Below are positions 30,311-38,996 of a stretch of DNA of 64,000 bases, one piece after another. Source of the stretch: an uncultured Bacteroidota bacterium. GTDB lineage: Bacteria; Bacteroidota; Bacteroidia; Flavobacteriales; Flavobacteriaceae. Within the stretch, counting starts at the first letter, position 1, and every line of letters starts with the position of its first letter. The translations under genes were made by a program, and so were the position numbers. The DNA lies in contig CACORF010000004.1 in assembly GCA_902629505.1 (NCBI GenBank), positions 1 through 64,000 on the forward strand, written 5' to 3'. The notes beneath the pieces are model-generated. The model saw nothing but the letters and a program-made list of their open reading frames with translations. It did not search any database and was not told the DNA's origin.

Positions 30311-30962
30311 AGAACAAAGAATCATTTTTCTTCAATGCTAATCTGTACTCTGCAAGAATAATCTTCACATCATCTACCATTTTATTATTAATCTCGGCAA
30401 CTGATTGTGAATTAAAGCCGTATAACATTCCAATATCTTCGTCATCATCTCTTCCTCTTAAGCTAAGGTCTCTGTCTACAATAAAAACAAATGGAGTACT
30501 AAAACTATTATCCAGTTCAATATTTGTTTTGAAACTATCAAAAATCATCTTGATATTCGCTTGAGTAGTTGGAATAAAATACCAGTTTTTCAAGTCAGTT
30601 CCAACTCCACTAACTAAATCACTCTTTAGATCCTCAATTGCTTCATTATCATTTTTATCATGTAACAAAACAAATTGAAAGTCTTGAAACTCATAAAACC
30701 TTTTGTAGATTTTTTGATTTAAATTAAGAGCTTCAGATTTTTTATTATTTACATCCCCTCCCCAAAAAGCAACTATAGAAATCTTATTTTTAAAGGAGAC
30801 GTTAGTAATATTCCCTTCAATATTTTCAATATCCATTACAGTTTTTGTTATTATAGGTAGCTTTGCAAAATTATTTATACCAGTTGAAAGAAAAACGTAC
30901 ACAAAAATTGGAAAGAAAAATAGAAAGCCTAGTATCAGATACTTTTTTAAATCTTTACTCAT
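30303..30962 (-). CDS. membrane-anchored SCO/thioredoxin-fold-like protein lacking cysteines
   Basis: N-terminal TM; KISIVAFWGG..., FVFIVDRDLSLRGRDDD; no Cys in the translation. Confidence 0.6.
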   Translation of the reverse strand: MSKDLKKYLILGFLFFFPIFVYVFLSTGINNFAKLPIITKTVMDIENIEGNITNVSFKNKISIVAFWGGDVNNKKSEALNLNQKIYKRFYEFQDFQFVLLHDKNDNEAIEDLKSDLVSGVGTDLKNWYFIPTTQANIKMIFDSFKTNIELDNSFSTPFVFIVDRDLSLRGRDDDEDIGMLYGFNSQSVAEINNKMVDDVKIILAEYRLALKKNDSLFYE

Positions 30963-31354
30963 TAATAAATATCAAAGTCCCAAGCCTTTAAACCATCAAA
31001 CATAATATCAAATATGTATGACCCTTCCCAAAGAAGTATAAATAGTAGAAAGGGTATTAGAATAAGTAATGGAATTATAATTGTATTCTTTAAAAATGGT
31101 TTCTCATCTCTAACATGCATAAAGTCCCAAGTAATATAATACGCTTTAATAATAGTCATTATAATAAATATCCAGTTTAATATCTTAATACCTAAAAAAT
31201 AGTTCAATAAAATAGGAGGTTTAAGAATTCCTAAAGCAACCTCAACAGCAGTAACAATAGATAGAAAAATTAAGACACCCCAAATTTTTTGAACATTTGA
31301 TTTAAACTTTAAAAGTCCTCTAAATATTTCAAGTTTATGTTTGTGTTCTGCCAT
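30962..31354 (-). CDS. cytochrome c oxidase subunit IV
   Basis: Three TM segments and operon position. Confidence 0.82.
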   Translation of the reverse strand: MAEHKHKLEIFRGLLKFKSNVQKIWGVLIFLSIVTAVEVALGILKPPILLNYFLGIKILNWIFIIMTIIKAYYITWDFMHVRDEKPFLKNTIIIPLLILIPFLLFILLWEGSYIFDIMFDGLKAWDFDIY

Positions 31355-31357
31355 AGT

Positions 31358-32338
31358 TTAAACCAAATAAAAAAATGTAAATACAAATACCCATACAAGA
31401 TCAACAAAGTGCCAATAAAGACCAACTTTTTCTACCATATCGTAGTGACCTCTTTTCTCATAAGTCCCAAGAAGAACATTTATAAAAACTATAATGTTAA
31501 GTATCACGCCTGAGAATACATGAAATCCATGAAACCCTGTAATAAAGAAAAAGAAGTCAGCAAACAAAGGATTTCCATATTCATTACGAATTAGATTAGC
31601 CCCTTTCACCACTCTAGTTGCTGAGGCAAGTTTAATTTCAGCTTCTTCTCTACTCAATATTATTTTATGACCCGTTTCATCAAGTTTCTCTAATCTAACA
31701 GTAAGATTTTGATCATTATTAAATCCTTCCATAACTTCATTAAGAGTAATTTCAGGAAGTTTTGCTTCGCTTTGATACCAAATACCAACATTATCATCAT
31801 GAGTAATTCTTTCTCGATTTGAAGAGATGTAAAATTCATCTATTGGGATTCTTTTTCCATACTCTAGATCATAGAATTGTAAAATATCACCATTTTGAAT
31901 CTCTATCGCACCATATTCTCCCTTGATAAAATTTTTCCACTCCCATGCCTGAGATCCTACAAAAACAGCACCTCCAATTATAGTTAAAAGCATGTAAAAA
32001 GCTACTCTATTCTTGTTATTGTTATGGCCAGCGTCAACAGCTAAAACCATTGTTACTGATGAGAAAATCAAAATAAATGTCATGAGTGCAACATAATACA
32101 TAGGTGCATCAACTCCATGTAGAAAAGGAAAATGATGAAATACTTCGTCAGCTATTGGCCAAGAGTCAATATTTTTAAATCTTGAAAATCCATAAGCAAC
32201 TAAAAAACCTGAAAAAGTAAGTGCATCAGATACAATGAAAAACCACATCATGAGTTTTCCATATGCTGCATCAAGAGGTTTAACTCCTCCTCCTCCCCAA
32301 GTTTTCTCTTTTGTTTTAGTTAATGTAGATGCTTGCAT
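31358..32338 (-). CDS. cytochrome c oxidase subunit III with large hydrophilic insertion
   Basis: LMMWFFIVSDALTFSGFLVAYG, FFFFITGFHGFHVFSGVI, YWHFVDLVWVFVFTFFYL. Confidence 0.93.
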   Translation of the reverse strand: MQASTLTKTKEKTWGGGGVKPLDAAYGKLMMWFFIVSDALTFSGFLVAYGFSRFKNIDSWPIADEVFHHFPFLHGVDAPMYYVALMTFILIFSSVTMVLAVDAGHNNNKNRVAFYMLLTIIGGAVFVGSQAWEWKNFIKGEYGAIEIQNGDILQFYDLEYGKRIPIDEFYISSNRERITHDDNVGIWYQSEAKLPEITLNEVMEGFNNDQNLTVRLEKLDETGHKIILSREEAEIKLASATRVVKGANLIRNEYGNPLFADFFFFITGFHGFHVFSGVILNIIVFINVLLGTYEKRGHYDMVEKVGLYWHFVDLVWVFVFTFFYLV

Positions 32339-32371
32339 CTAGGGCAATTTAGACAACAAATTTATTAATTT

Positions 32372-32986
32372 TTAACTGAAGAATTTAATAAAAAAGAATA
32401 AATATATCCATAAGGCACCAAGAAAATGCCAGAAAATTAATGCTAGTTCAAAACCTAGCTTATTTTTTTCATATTTCTGTTTATTAAACTTTGATATTAC
32501 AACAGTTAAAACAATGATTCCTGCAAATAAATGAGCTAGGTGCAGAAAAACTAGAATATAGACATAAGAAGTTGTAACAGAACTTTCTGGGCCTGTAAAG
32601 TAATATCCCTGAGATATGATTTCATTAAAGCCTAGAAATTGTGAAACTACAAATATGACTGCTGTTATGATAGTCAGAACCAACAAGATATTTACATTAT
32701 TTCGTTCAATGTATATATTAATATTTTCAGGTAGAGAAACTCTAACATATTTGTCAAGTCTAAACTTTGCAAACTGAAAGAACACACTACTAAAAACTAT
32801 TGAAATAGTGCTTATAGTAAACCAATTGGGTAATATAAAAGAGTCTAACCAATCTGGCCTGGAGCTACTTACAATAAAAGCACTAGTTAAACCAGCAAAT
32901 GTCATAGTTATACTGATCATCCCAAACCACAACATCATTTTTTTTGCTTTTGATACTTTAATATCTATTGGATTCAACGCAGTCAT
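32372..32986 (-). CDS. heme-copper oxidase subunit III
   Basis: KMMLWFGMISITMTFAGLTSAFIV, HLAHLFAGIIVL, FWHFLGALWIYLFFFI. Confidence 0.9.
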   Translation of the reverse strand: MTALNPIDIKVSKAKKMMLWFGMISITMTFAGLTSAFIVSSSRPDWLDSFILPNWFTISTISIVFSSVFFQFAKFRLDKYVRVSLPENINIYIERNNVNILLVLTIITAVIFVVSQFLGFNEIISQGYYFTGPESSVTTSYVYILVFLHLAHLFAGIIVLTVVISKFNKQKYEKNKLGFELALIFWHFLGALWIYLFFFIKFFS

Positions 32987-33876
32987 TATAATAATAGTTT
33001 GTCTAGTACAAATATAATTTGAATAAAACTTAAATAAAAAATACTAGTATACATAAGTCTTATGGCATTTTGATTATCCTTATACTTCATTAATCTTAAA
33101 GCTTGAATTAACATAAAAATTCCAGCAACTAATATTAACACAAGTGATGGTAATCCAATAGAAAATTTTCCTGTAAAACTAAAGTATGGTAAAATTGATA
33201 CCAGAATCATCCATATGGTATAAAACACAATTAGGAATGCGGTAGTATTGTCTCGTTTACCAGTTGGAAGCATCTTGAATCCTGCTTTTTCATAATCATC
33301 ATATGAAACCCAGCCAATTGCCCAAAAATGTGGGAATTGCCAAAAGAACTGAATCATGAATAATATTCCCGTTTCTATTGAAAATTTATTTGTAGCAGCT
33401 ACCCATCCCAACATAAAAGGTATGGCACCTGGTATAGCTCCAAAGAAAACAGATAAAGGTGTTATTGGTTTCAGGGGAGTATAAACTGCCAGATAAATGA
33501 TCATTGATATAAACCCAAAGAAAGCTGTTCTGAAGTTTATAGTGTAAAGCATAAACAAGCCAATAAGTCCTAAAATTGAACAAATAATAATTGCCTGATA
33601 TATACTCATACTTCCTAATGATAGGGGTCTATTTGATGTACGAGACATAAGGGAGTCACTTTCTCTTTCAATAATTTGATTGAATCCATTTGATGATCCA
33701 ACTATCAAAAAACCTCCAATAATTAGTAAAATGAAAGTATCCAATGAAAATATTTCAAAAGCAAGTAGATAGGAAGCAACAGACGATAAGACAACACTAA
33801 AAGATAGCCTGTATTTTATCAGAATAAGTGTTTGAGTAAATAAAGACTTATGCTTTATATTTAAAGTTTCAGACAT
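32986..33876 (-). CDS. ctaB: protoheme IX farnesyltransferase
   Basis: GSSNGFNQIIERESDSLMSRTSNRPL, FFGAIPGAIPFMLGWVA, QFPHFWAIGWVSYDDYEKAGFKMLP. Confidence 0.94.
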   Translation of the reverse strand: MSETLNIKHKSLFTQTLILIKYRLSFSVVLSSVASYLLAFEIFSLDTFILLIIGGFLIVGSSNGFNQIIERESDSLMSRTSNRPLSLGSMSIYQAIIICSILGLIGLFMLYTINFRTAFFGFISMIIYLAVYTPLKPITPLSVFFGAIPGAIPFMLGWVAATNKFSIETGILFMIQFFWQFPHFWAIGWVSYDDYEKAGFKMLPTGKRDNTTAFLIVFYTIWMILVSILPYFSFTGKFSIGLPSLVLILVAGIFMLIQALRLMKYKDNQNAIRLMYTSIFYLSFIQIIFVLDKLLL

Positions 33877-33901
33877 TAATTATTTATGTTAGGATATATC
33901 C

Positions 33902-34606
33902 TTATTGAAGTCTGAAAGTGATTGGTATACTAAATGGTACTCTCACAGCTCTACCTCTTTGTTTCCCAGGCGTCATTTTAGGTAGTCTTCCTATAATTCT
34001 AGCTGCTTCATTTTCAAGGTTTTTATCTGGACCTCTCATCCTAATATTTGTAATAGAACCATCCTTGGCAATAATAAAGTTTACATAAACTCTACCTTGA
34101 ATACCCATTTCTTGTGCAATATCTGGATATCTAAAATTTTTTCTAATATGCTTATTCATCTGTTCTTGGAAACAAGCTCTTCTCTGAGATTTGGCAACTG
34201 ATTCACATCCAGGAAAAATAGGGACATCTTCAATAACAGCAAAAGGAACATCTATGTCTTCAAATTCATCTTCAACTTCTATATCCTCAATTATAATTTC
34301 ATCTTGATCAGTTTCAGTGGATTCTATAACAGTCTCTTCAACTTCCTCTTCATCTTCAACAACTTCGATTACCTCTGGAGCAGGGGGTGGAGGCGGAGGA
34401 GGAGGAGGTGTTTTAATCTGTTCTGTAATCGGAATGTCCTCATCATCGTCATCCTCAACATTTAATGCCTCATAATCAAAAGTTTTTTCGTAAGTTTTTG
34501 ATTCTATTGCTTGCCAGGTTATAAACGTAACAAACGTTAGACCTATAACAAAATAGAGATTTCTATTTTTATTTAAATCTGCTTTAGGATTTTTTTTTGG
34601 TTGCAT
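33902..34606 (-). CDS. energy transducer TonB
   Basis: N-terminal TM, PPPPPPPPPAPEV linker, YPDIAQEMGIQGRVYVNFIIAKDGSITNIRM. Confidence 0.93.
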   Translation of the reverse strand: MQPKKNPKADLNKNRNLYFVIGLTFVTFITWQAIESKTYEKTFDYEALNVEDDDDEDIPITEQIKTPPPPPPPPPAPEVIEVVEDEEEVEETVIESTETDQDEIIIEDIEVEDEFEDIDVPFAVIEDVPIFPGCESVAKSQRRACFQEQMNKHIRKNFRYPDIAQEMGIQGRVYVNFIIAKDGSITNIRMRGPDKNLENEAARIIGRLPKMTPGKQRGRAVRVPFSIPITFRLQ

Positions 34607-34680
34607 GAATCAAAATTTAATATGCTAATCTATAAAAAATTATAATTATTTCATATAGTTAACAAATTCTTTATATTTTT

Positions 34681-35061
34681 TTAACTATCGATGAGATTAT
34701 TGTAATCACTTGCACTAAGAAGGCTATCTAATTGTGATTTATCTGTTATATCAATTTTAATTATCCAACCTTCACCATATGGATCTTCATTTACCAGTTC
34801 TGGATTATCCTCTAGACTAGGATTTACCTCAACAACTTTTCCAGCAATTGGCATAAATAAGTCCGAAACTGTTTTAACAGCTTCAACTGTGCCAAATACT
34901 TCATTTGAATCAATTTGACTATCTAATGTGTCTATCTCTAAATAGACAATATCACCAAGTTCACCTTGAGCAAAGTCAGTAATACCAACTATAGCAATAT
35001 TATCTTCAATTCTAACCCATTCATGCTCTTCTGTATATTTTAGTTCTTCTGGAATATTCAT
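34681..35061 (-). CDS. gcvH: glycine cleavage system protein H
   Basis: KYTEEHEWVRIEDNIAIVGITDFAQGELGDIVYLE, FGTVEAVKTVSDLFMPIAGKV. Confidence 0.96.
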   Translation of the reverse strand: MNIPEELKYTEEHEWVRIEDNIAIVGITDFAQGELGDIVYLEIDTLDSQIDSNEVFGTVEAVKTVSDLFMPIAGKVVEVNPSLEDNPELVNEDPYGEGWIIKIDITDKSQLDSLLSASDYNNLIDS

Positions 35062-35063
35062 AA

Positions 35064-35645
35064 CTATAATTTATTTAATGATTTTTTTATTAACTCTTGT
35101 AGTTCAATATCTTTATTTTCAAAGTAAACTTTACTTACAACATTTTCTGCCTTAGATTTACTGAAACCAAGAACTGATAAAGCAAGTAAGGCTTCTTTTT
35201 TTATGTCAACATTTTCTCCTGATAAATCTATATCTTTTTTATCAAACAACTCTACTTTATCCTTCAATTCTATTATTAATCTTTGTGCTGTTTTAAGACC
35301 AATTCCTTTAATTGATTTTATCCTATCAACATCTTCAGACCAAACTGCATCATGAATTTCTGAGGGAGATATTGATGATAAAATGGTTCTTGCTGTACTT
35401 GGACCAATACCTGATACTGAAATAAGTTGTTGAAATATCGATCTCTCACTTTGTGAGCTGAATCCAAACAAAATATCAGAATCCTCTTTTCTTTGTAAAT
35501 ATGTATATATTTTAATATTTTCCTCATCAGGAATATTCTCATAAGTATTTAAAGAAATATTTATATCATAACCTATTCCATTTGATTCAACAATTATTTT
35601 GGTTGGTGTTTTCTCAATCAATCTTCCTTTAATATAGGTAATCAT
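35064..35645 (-). CDS. ruvA: Holliday junction DNA helicase RuvA
   Basis: MITYIKGRLIEKTPTKIIVESNGIGYDI, SVSGIGPSTARTILSS, IKGIGLKTAQRLIIELKDK. Confidence 0.95.
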   Translation of the reverse strand: MITYIKGRLIEKTPTKIIVESNGIGYDINISLNTYENIPDEENIKIYTYLQRKEDSDILFGFSSQSERSIFQQLISVSGIGPSTARTILSSISPSEIHDAVWSEDVDRIKSIKGIGLKTAQRLIIELKDKVELFDKKDIDLSGENVDIKKEALLALSVLGFSKSKAENVVSKVYFENKDIELQELIKKSLNKL

Positions 35646-37924
35646 TACTTTTTAATTTTTCTTTGATTAGCATCAATAACTGATATGGCGGCCATATTGA
35701 CGATTTCGTCTACAGAAGCACCAAGTTGCAATATATGTATTGGCTTGTTTAAACCAATCAGTATTGGTCCCACCGATACCGATCTATCTAACTCTTTAAT
35801 AATTTTGTATGTAATGTTTGCAGAATCTAAATTTGGGAATATTAAGGTATTAACCTTTCTTCCATTTAAAATTGAAAAAGGGAATCTATTTTTTAACATC
35901 AATCTGTTCAAAGCAAAATCAGATTGAATAGGACCGTCAACAATTAAGTCTGGATGCTTTTCATGTAAAATTTCCACAGCTTTTGAAACTTTTTTAGCAT
36001 CGTCAAAATCAGAAGAGCCAAAGTTTGAATATGAAAGAATGGCTATTACTGGTTCAATCCCAAGGTTTTTGACTACTCTAGCTGTATCAACTGTAATTCT
36101 TGCAATTTCTTTATGTGAAGGATTAATATTTAATGATGTATCTGAGCAAAACAAAGGACCTTTTCTTGTAATCATCAAATTTGTTGCTGCTACTTTTTCA
36201 ACATGTTTAGCTTTTCCTATTGATCTTATTAACGGAACAAATACTGATGGGTAACTTTTTGAATATCCCGACAACATACAGTCTGCATCTCCATTTTCTA
36301 CCATCATTGATCCAAAATAATCTCTTCCTCTAAGAAGTCTTTTTACATCATCGAGTGTTTTACCTTTTCTCTTTAATTTTTTGAAAAGAATTTGAGAGTA
36401 TTTATCAATTTTATCTTTATTTATTTTGTCTTTTGGATCTATAATTTCTATTTTCTCATTAAACTCTAAAGAATCCATTAATTCTTCAATAATTTTTTTT
36501 CCCCCCAATAAAATAGGCTCAGCAATTCCTTCTTCAAAACAAATTTGAGCAGCTTTTAAAACATCCAAATGATCAGCCTCTGCAAATACCAGTTTCTTAT
36601 CTTTTGCCCTTCTTGCTCTTCTATGAATAATTCTAACTAGTTTCTGATTACTCCCTAATCTTTCTTCTAAAACTTGTGTGTATTTATCCCAGTCTGTTAT
36701 AGGCTCTTGTGCAACACCAGATTTAATTGCAGCTTTTGCTACAGCCGGAGGAATCTCTGATATTAATCTTGGGTCAAATGGTTTTGGAATTATATAGTGT
36801 TTTCCAAAATTTAATTTTGTTTCGTCATATGCAATATTTACTTGTTCTGGAACAGGCTTTTTTGCAAGTTCTGCCAAAGCAATAACAGCAGCTTTTTTCA
36901 TTTCTTCGTTTATTTTGGTTGCTCTTACATCAAGTGCTCCTCTAAAAATAAATGGGAAACCCAGCACATTATTGACTTGGTTAGGAAGATCAGATCTACC
37001 TGTAGCAAATATTATATCATCTCTCACAGACATTGCTTTATCATAATCTATTTCAGGATCTGGATTGGCCATTGCAAAAACAATTGGGTTTTTTGACATC
37101 GAACTGAGCATTTCTTCCGAAACAATATTAGCCATTGAAAGTCCAATAAAAACATCTGAATTTACCATTGCCTCAGCCAGAGAACTAATTTTTCTATCAG
37201 TTGCAAAGTATTTTTTTTCATCTGTTAGATTATCTCTGTCTTTATTTATTACACCTTTACTATCAGTCATTACAATATTTTGACGTTTTGCGCCAAATGA
37301 AATATAAAGATTTGTACATGCAACAGCTGCAGCCCCAGCTCCTGAGACAACTATTTTTACATCTTCAATTTTTTTATTTACAAGCTCTAAAGCATTTAAA
37401 AGAGCAGCGGCAGATATTATTGCTGTACCGTGTTGATCGTCGTGCATTACAGGAATATCAAGCTGCTTAATGAGATCCTTTTCAATTTTAAAAGCTTCTG
37501 GTGCTTTTATATCCTCAAGATTTATCCCTCCAAAGGTTGTTGATATTGATTTAACTACGTCAACAAATTTATCAGGATCTTTTTCACTTATCTCTATATC
37601 AAAAACATCTATGTCTGCAAAAATTTTAAATAAAAGAGCTTTACCTTCCATTACTGGTTTTGAAGCATTTGGTCCAATGTCTCCTAAACCTAAAACAGCT
37701 GTTCCATTTGAAATTACGGCAACCAAATTAGATTTATTGGTGTACTTGTAGACATTAGAAGGGTCTTTATCAATCTCTTGACAAGGTATGGCAACTCCTG
37801 GTGAGTATGCAATTGCTAAATCTCGTTGGGACCTATATTTTTTTGTAGGTACAACCTCAATCTTTCCAGGTCTTGGCTTAGCATGGTAAACTAATGATTC
37901 TCTTCTTTCCTTACTCTTTGCCAT
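35645..37924 (-). CDS. maeB: NADP-dependent malic enzyme with C-terminal phosphotransacetylase-like domain
   Basis: YSPGVAIPCQEI, MHDDQHGTAIISAAALLNAL, FATGRSDLPNQVNNVLGFPFIFRGALDV; 759 aa. Confidence 0.94.
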   Translation of the reverse strand: MAKSKERRESLVYHAKPRPGKIEVVPTKKYRSQRDLAIAYSPGVAIPCQEIDKDPSNVYKYTNKSNLVAVISNGTAVLGLGDIGPNASKPVMEGKALLFKIFADIDVFDIEISEKDPDKFVDVVKSISTTFGGINLEDIKAPEAFKIEKDLIKQLDIPVMHDDQHGTAIISAAALLNALELVNKKIEDVKIVVSGAGAAAVACTNLYISFGAKRQNIVMTDSKGVINKDRDNLTDEKKYFATDRKISSLAEAMVNSDVFIGLSMANIVSEEMLSSMSKNPIVFAMANPDPEIDYDKAMSVRDDIIFATGRSDLPNQVNNVLGFPFIFRGALDVRATKINEEMKKAAVIALAELAKKPVPEQVNIAYDETKLNFGKHYIIPKPFDPRLISEIPPAVAKAAIKSGVAQEPITDWDKYTQVLEERLGSNQKLVRIIHRRARRAKDKKLVFAEADHLDVLKAAQICFEEGIAEPILLGGKKIIEELMDSLEFNEKIEIIDPKDKINKDKIDKYSQILFKKLKRKGKTLDDVKRLLRGRDYFGSMMVENGDADCMLSGYSKSYPSVFVPLIRSIGKAKHVEKVAATNLMITRKGPLFCSDTSLNINPSHKEIARITVDTARVVKNLGIEPVIAILSYSNFGSSDFDDAKKVSKAVEILHEKHPDLIVDGPIQSDFALNRLMLKNRFPFSILNGRKVNTLIFPNLDSANITYKIIKELDRSVSVGPILIGLNKPIHILQLGASVDEIVNMAAISVIDANQRKIKK

Positions 37925-37953
37925 AGAAATTAATATCTAGTAAATATAGATTT

Positions 37954-38952
37954 TTAATTAAATAAATTATTCTGATTATTTTTATTTCTTCCTAGATGAT
38001 TATATCCTTTTTCTGTTACCTGTCTTCCTCTTGGTGTTCTAATTATAAAACCCTGTTGGATTAGAAATGGCTCATAGACTTCTTCAATTGTTTCAGAGTT
38101 TTCAGATAAAGAGGTAGCTATTGTAGATAAACCAACTGGACCGCCATTATATTTATCAACAATTGTTTCAAGGATCTTGTTGTCCATTTCATCCAAACCA
38201 TTCTTATCAACGTTTAGAGAACTTAATGCAAACTTTGTAATTTCCAAATCAATCTTACCATCACTTTTAATCTGCGCAAAATCTCTAACCCTTCTTAATA
38301 GAGAATTTGAAATTCTTGGAGTTCCTCTACTTCTTCTTGCTATTTCAAAACATGATTTCTTATCAATCTTTAACTTTAAAATACCTGAGCTTCTTTCTAC
38401 AATTTGAGATAGTAAATCATCATCATAATGTTCAAGTCTGTTAGAAATTGCAAATCTCTCTCTCATTGGATTTGTAAGAAATCCTGATCTTGTAGTTGCT
38501 CCAACTAAAGTAAATGGGTTTAAATTTAGCTGTACTGTTCTTGCATTAGGCCCAGATTCAATCATTATATCAATTTTGTAATCCTCCATAGCAGAATATA
38601 AATATTCCTCAATTACAGGACTAAGTCTATGAATCTCATCAATAAAAAGTATGTCTCTCTCTTCTAGGCTTGTCAATAGTCCTGCAAGATCACCTGGTTT
38701 GTCTATAACAGGTCCTGAAGTAACCTTTAGTCCAACTTTTAATTCATTTGCTAATATATGAGCAAGTGTAGTTTTACCTAATCCTGGTGGACCATGAAAT
38801 AGTGTATGATCTAGTGCATCATTCCTCTGATTAGAGGCTTCTACAAAGATTTTTAAGTTATTAATTATTGATACTTGGCCAATAAAATCAGTAAAACGAA
38901 GTGGTCTTAACGCCTTGTCAAATTCATTATCTTTTTCTTGATTAATGTCCAT
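37954..38952 (-). CDS. ruvB: Holliday junction DNA helicase RuvB
   Basis: LRPLRFTDFIGQ, HGPPGLGKTTLAHILANEL, FTLVGATTRSGFLTNPMRERF. Confidence 0.96.
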   Translation of the reverse strand: MDINQEKDNEFDKALRPLRFTDFIGQVSIINNLKIFVEASNQRNDALDHTLFHGPPGLGKTTLAHILANELKVGLKVTSGPVIDKPGDLAGLLTSLEERDILFIDEIHRLSPVIEEYLYSAMEDYKIDIMIESGPNARTVQLNLNPFTLVGATTRSGFLTNPMRERFAISNRLEHYDDDLLSQIVERSSGILKLKIDKKSCFEIARRSRGTPRISNSLLRRVRDFAQIKSDGKIDLEITKFALSSLNVDKNGLDEMDNKILETIVDKYNGGPVGLSTIATSLSENSETIEEVYEPFLIQQGFIIRTPRGRQVTEKGYNHLGRNKNNQNNLFN

Positions 38953-38956
38953 TATT

Positions 38957-38964
38957 CAAATATA
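38957..38964 (-). promoter_or_regulatory. candidate -7 element TATATTTG 4 nt before ruvB ATG
   Basis: Plus-strand caaatata; ATG at 38952 on minus. Confidence 0.5.
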
Positions 38965-38996
38965 CACTAATTAAGAAATTACTGTTTAATAACCAG

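Noticed and set aside
32338-32372. Two adjacent subunit III genes as a recent tandem duplication
   Set aside because: Proteins are strongly diverged and such pairs are, to my knowledge, usual in this cluster type
34378-34412. G-rich run (gcagggggtggaggcggaggaggaggaggtg) as a G-quadruplex
   Set aside because: Explained by the poly-proline linker of TonB on the other strand; mostly GG runs, so a weak G4 candidate
36842-37751. Several 70-93 aa plus-strand ORFs opposite maeB
   Set aside because: Different shadow frames of maeB; compositions unlike real proteins
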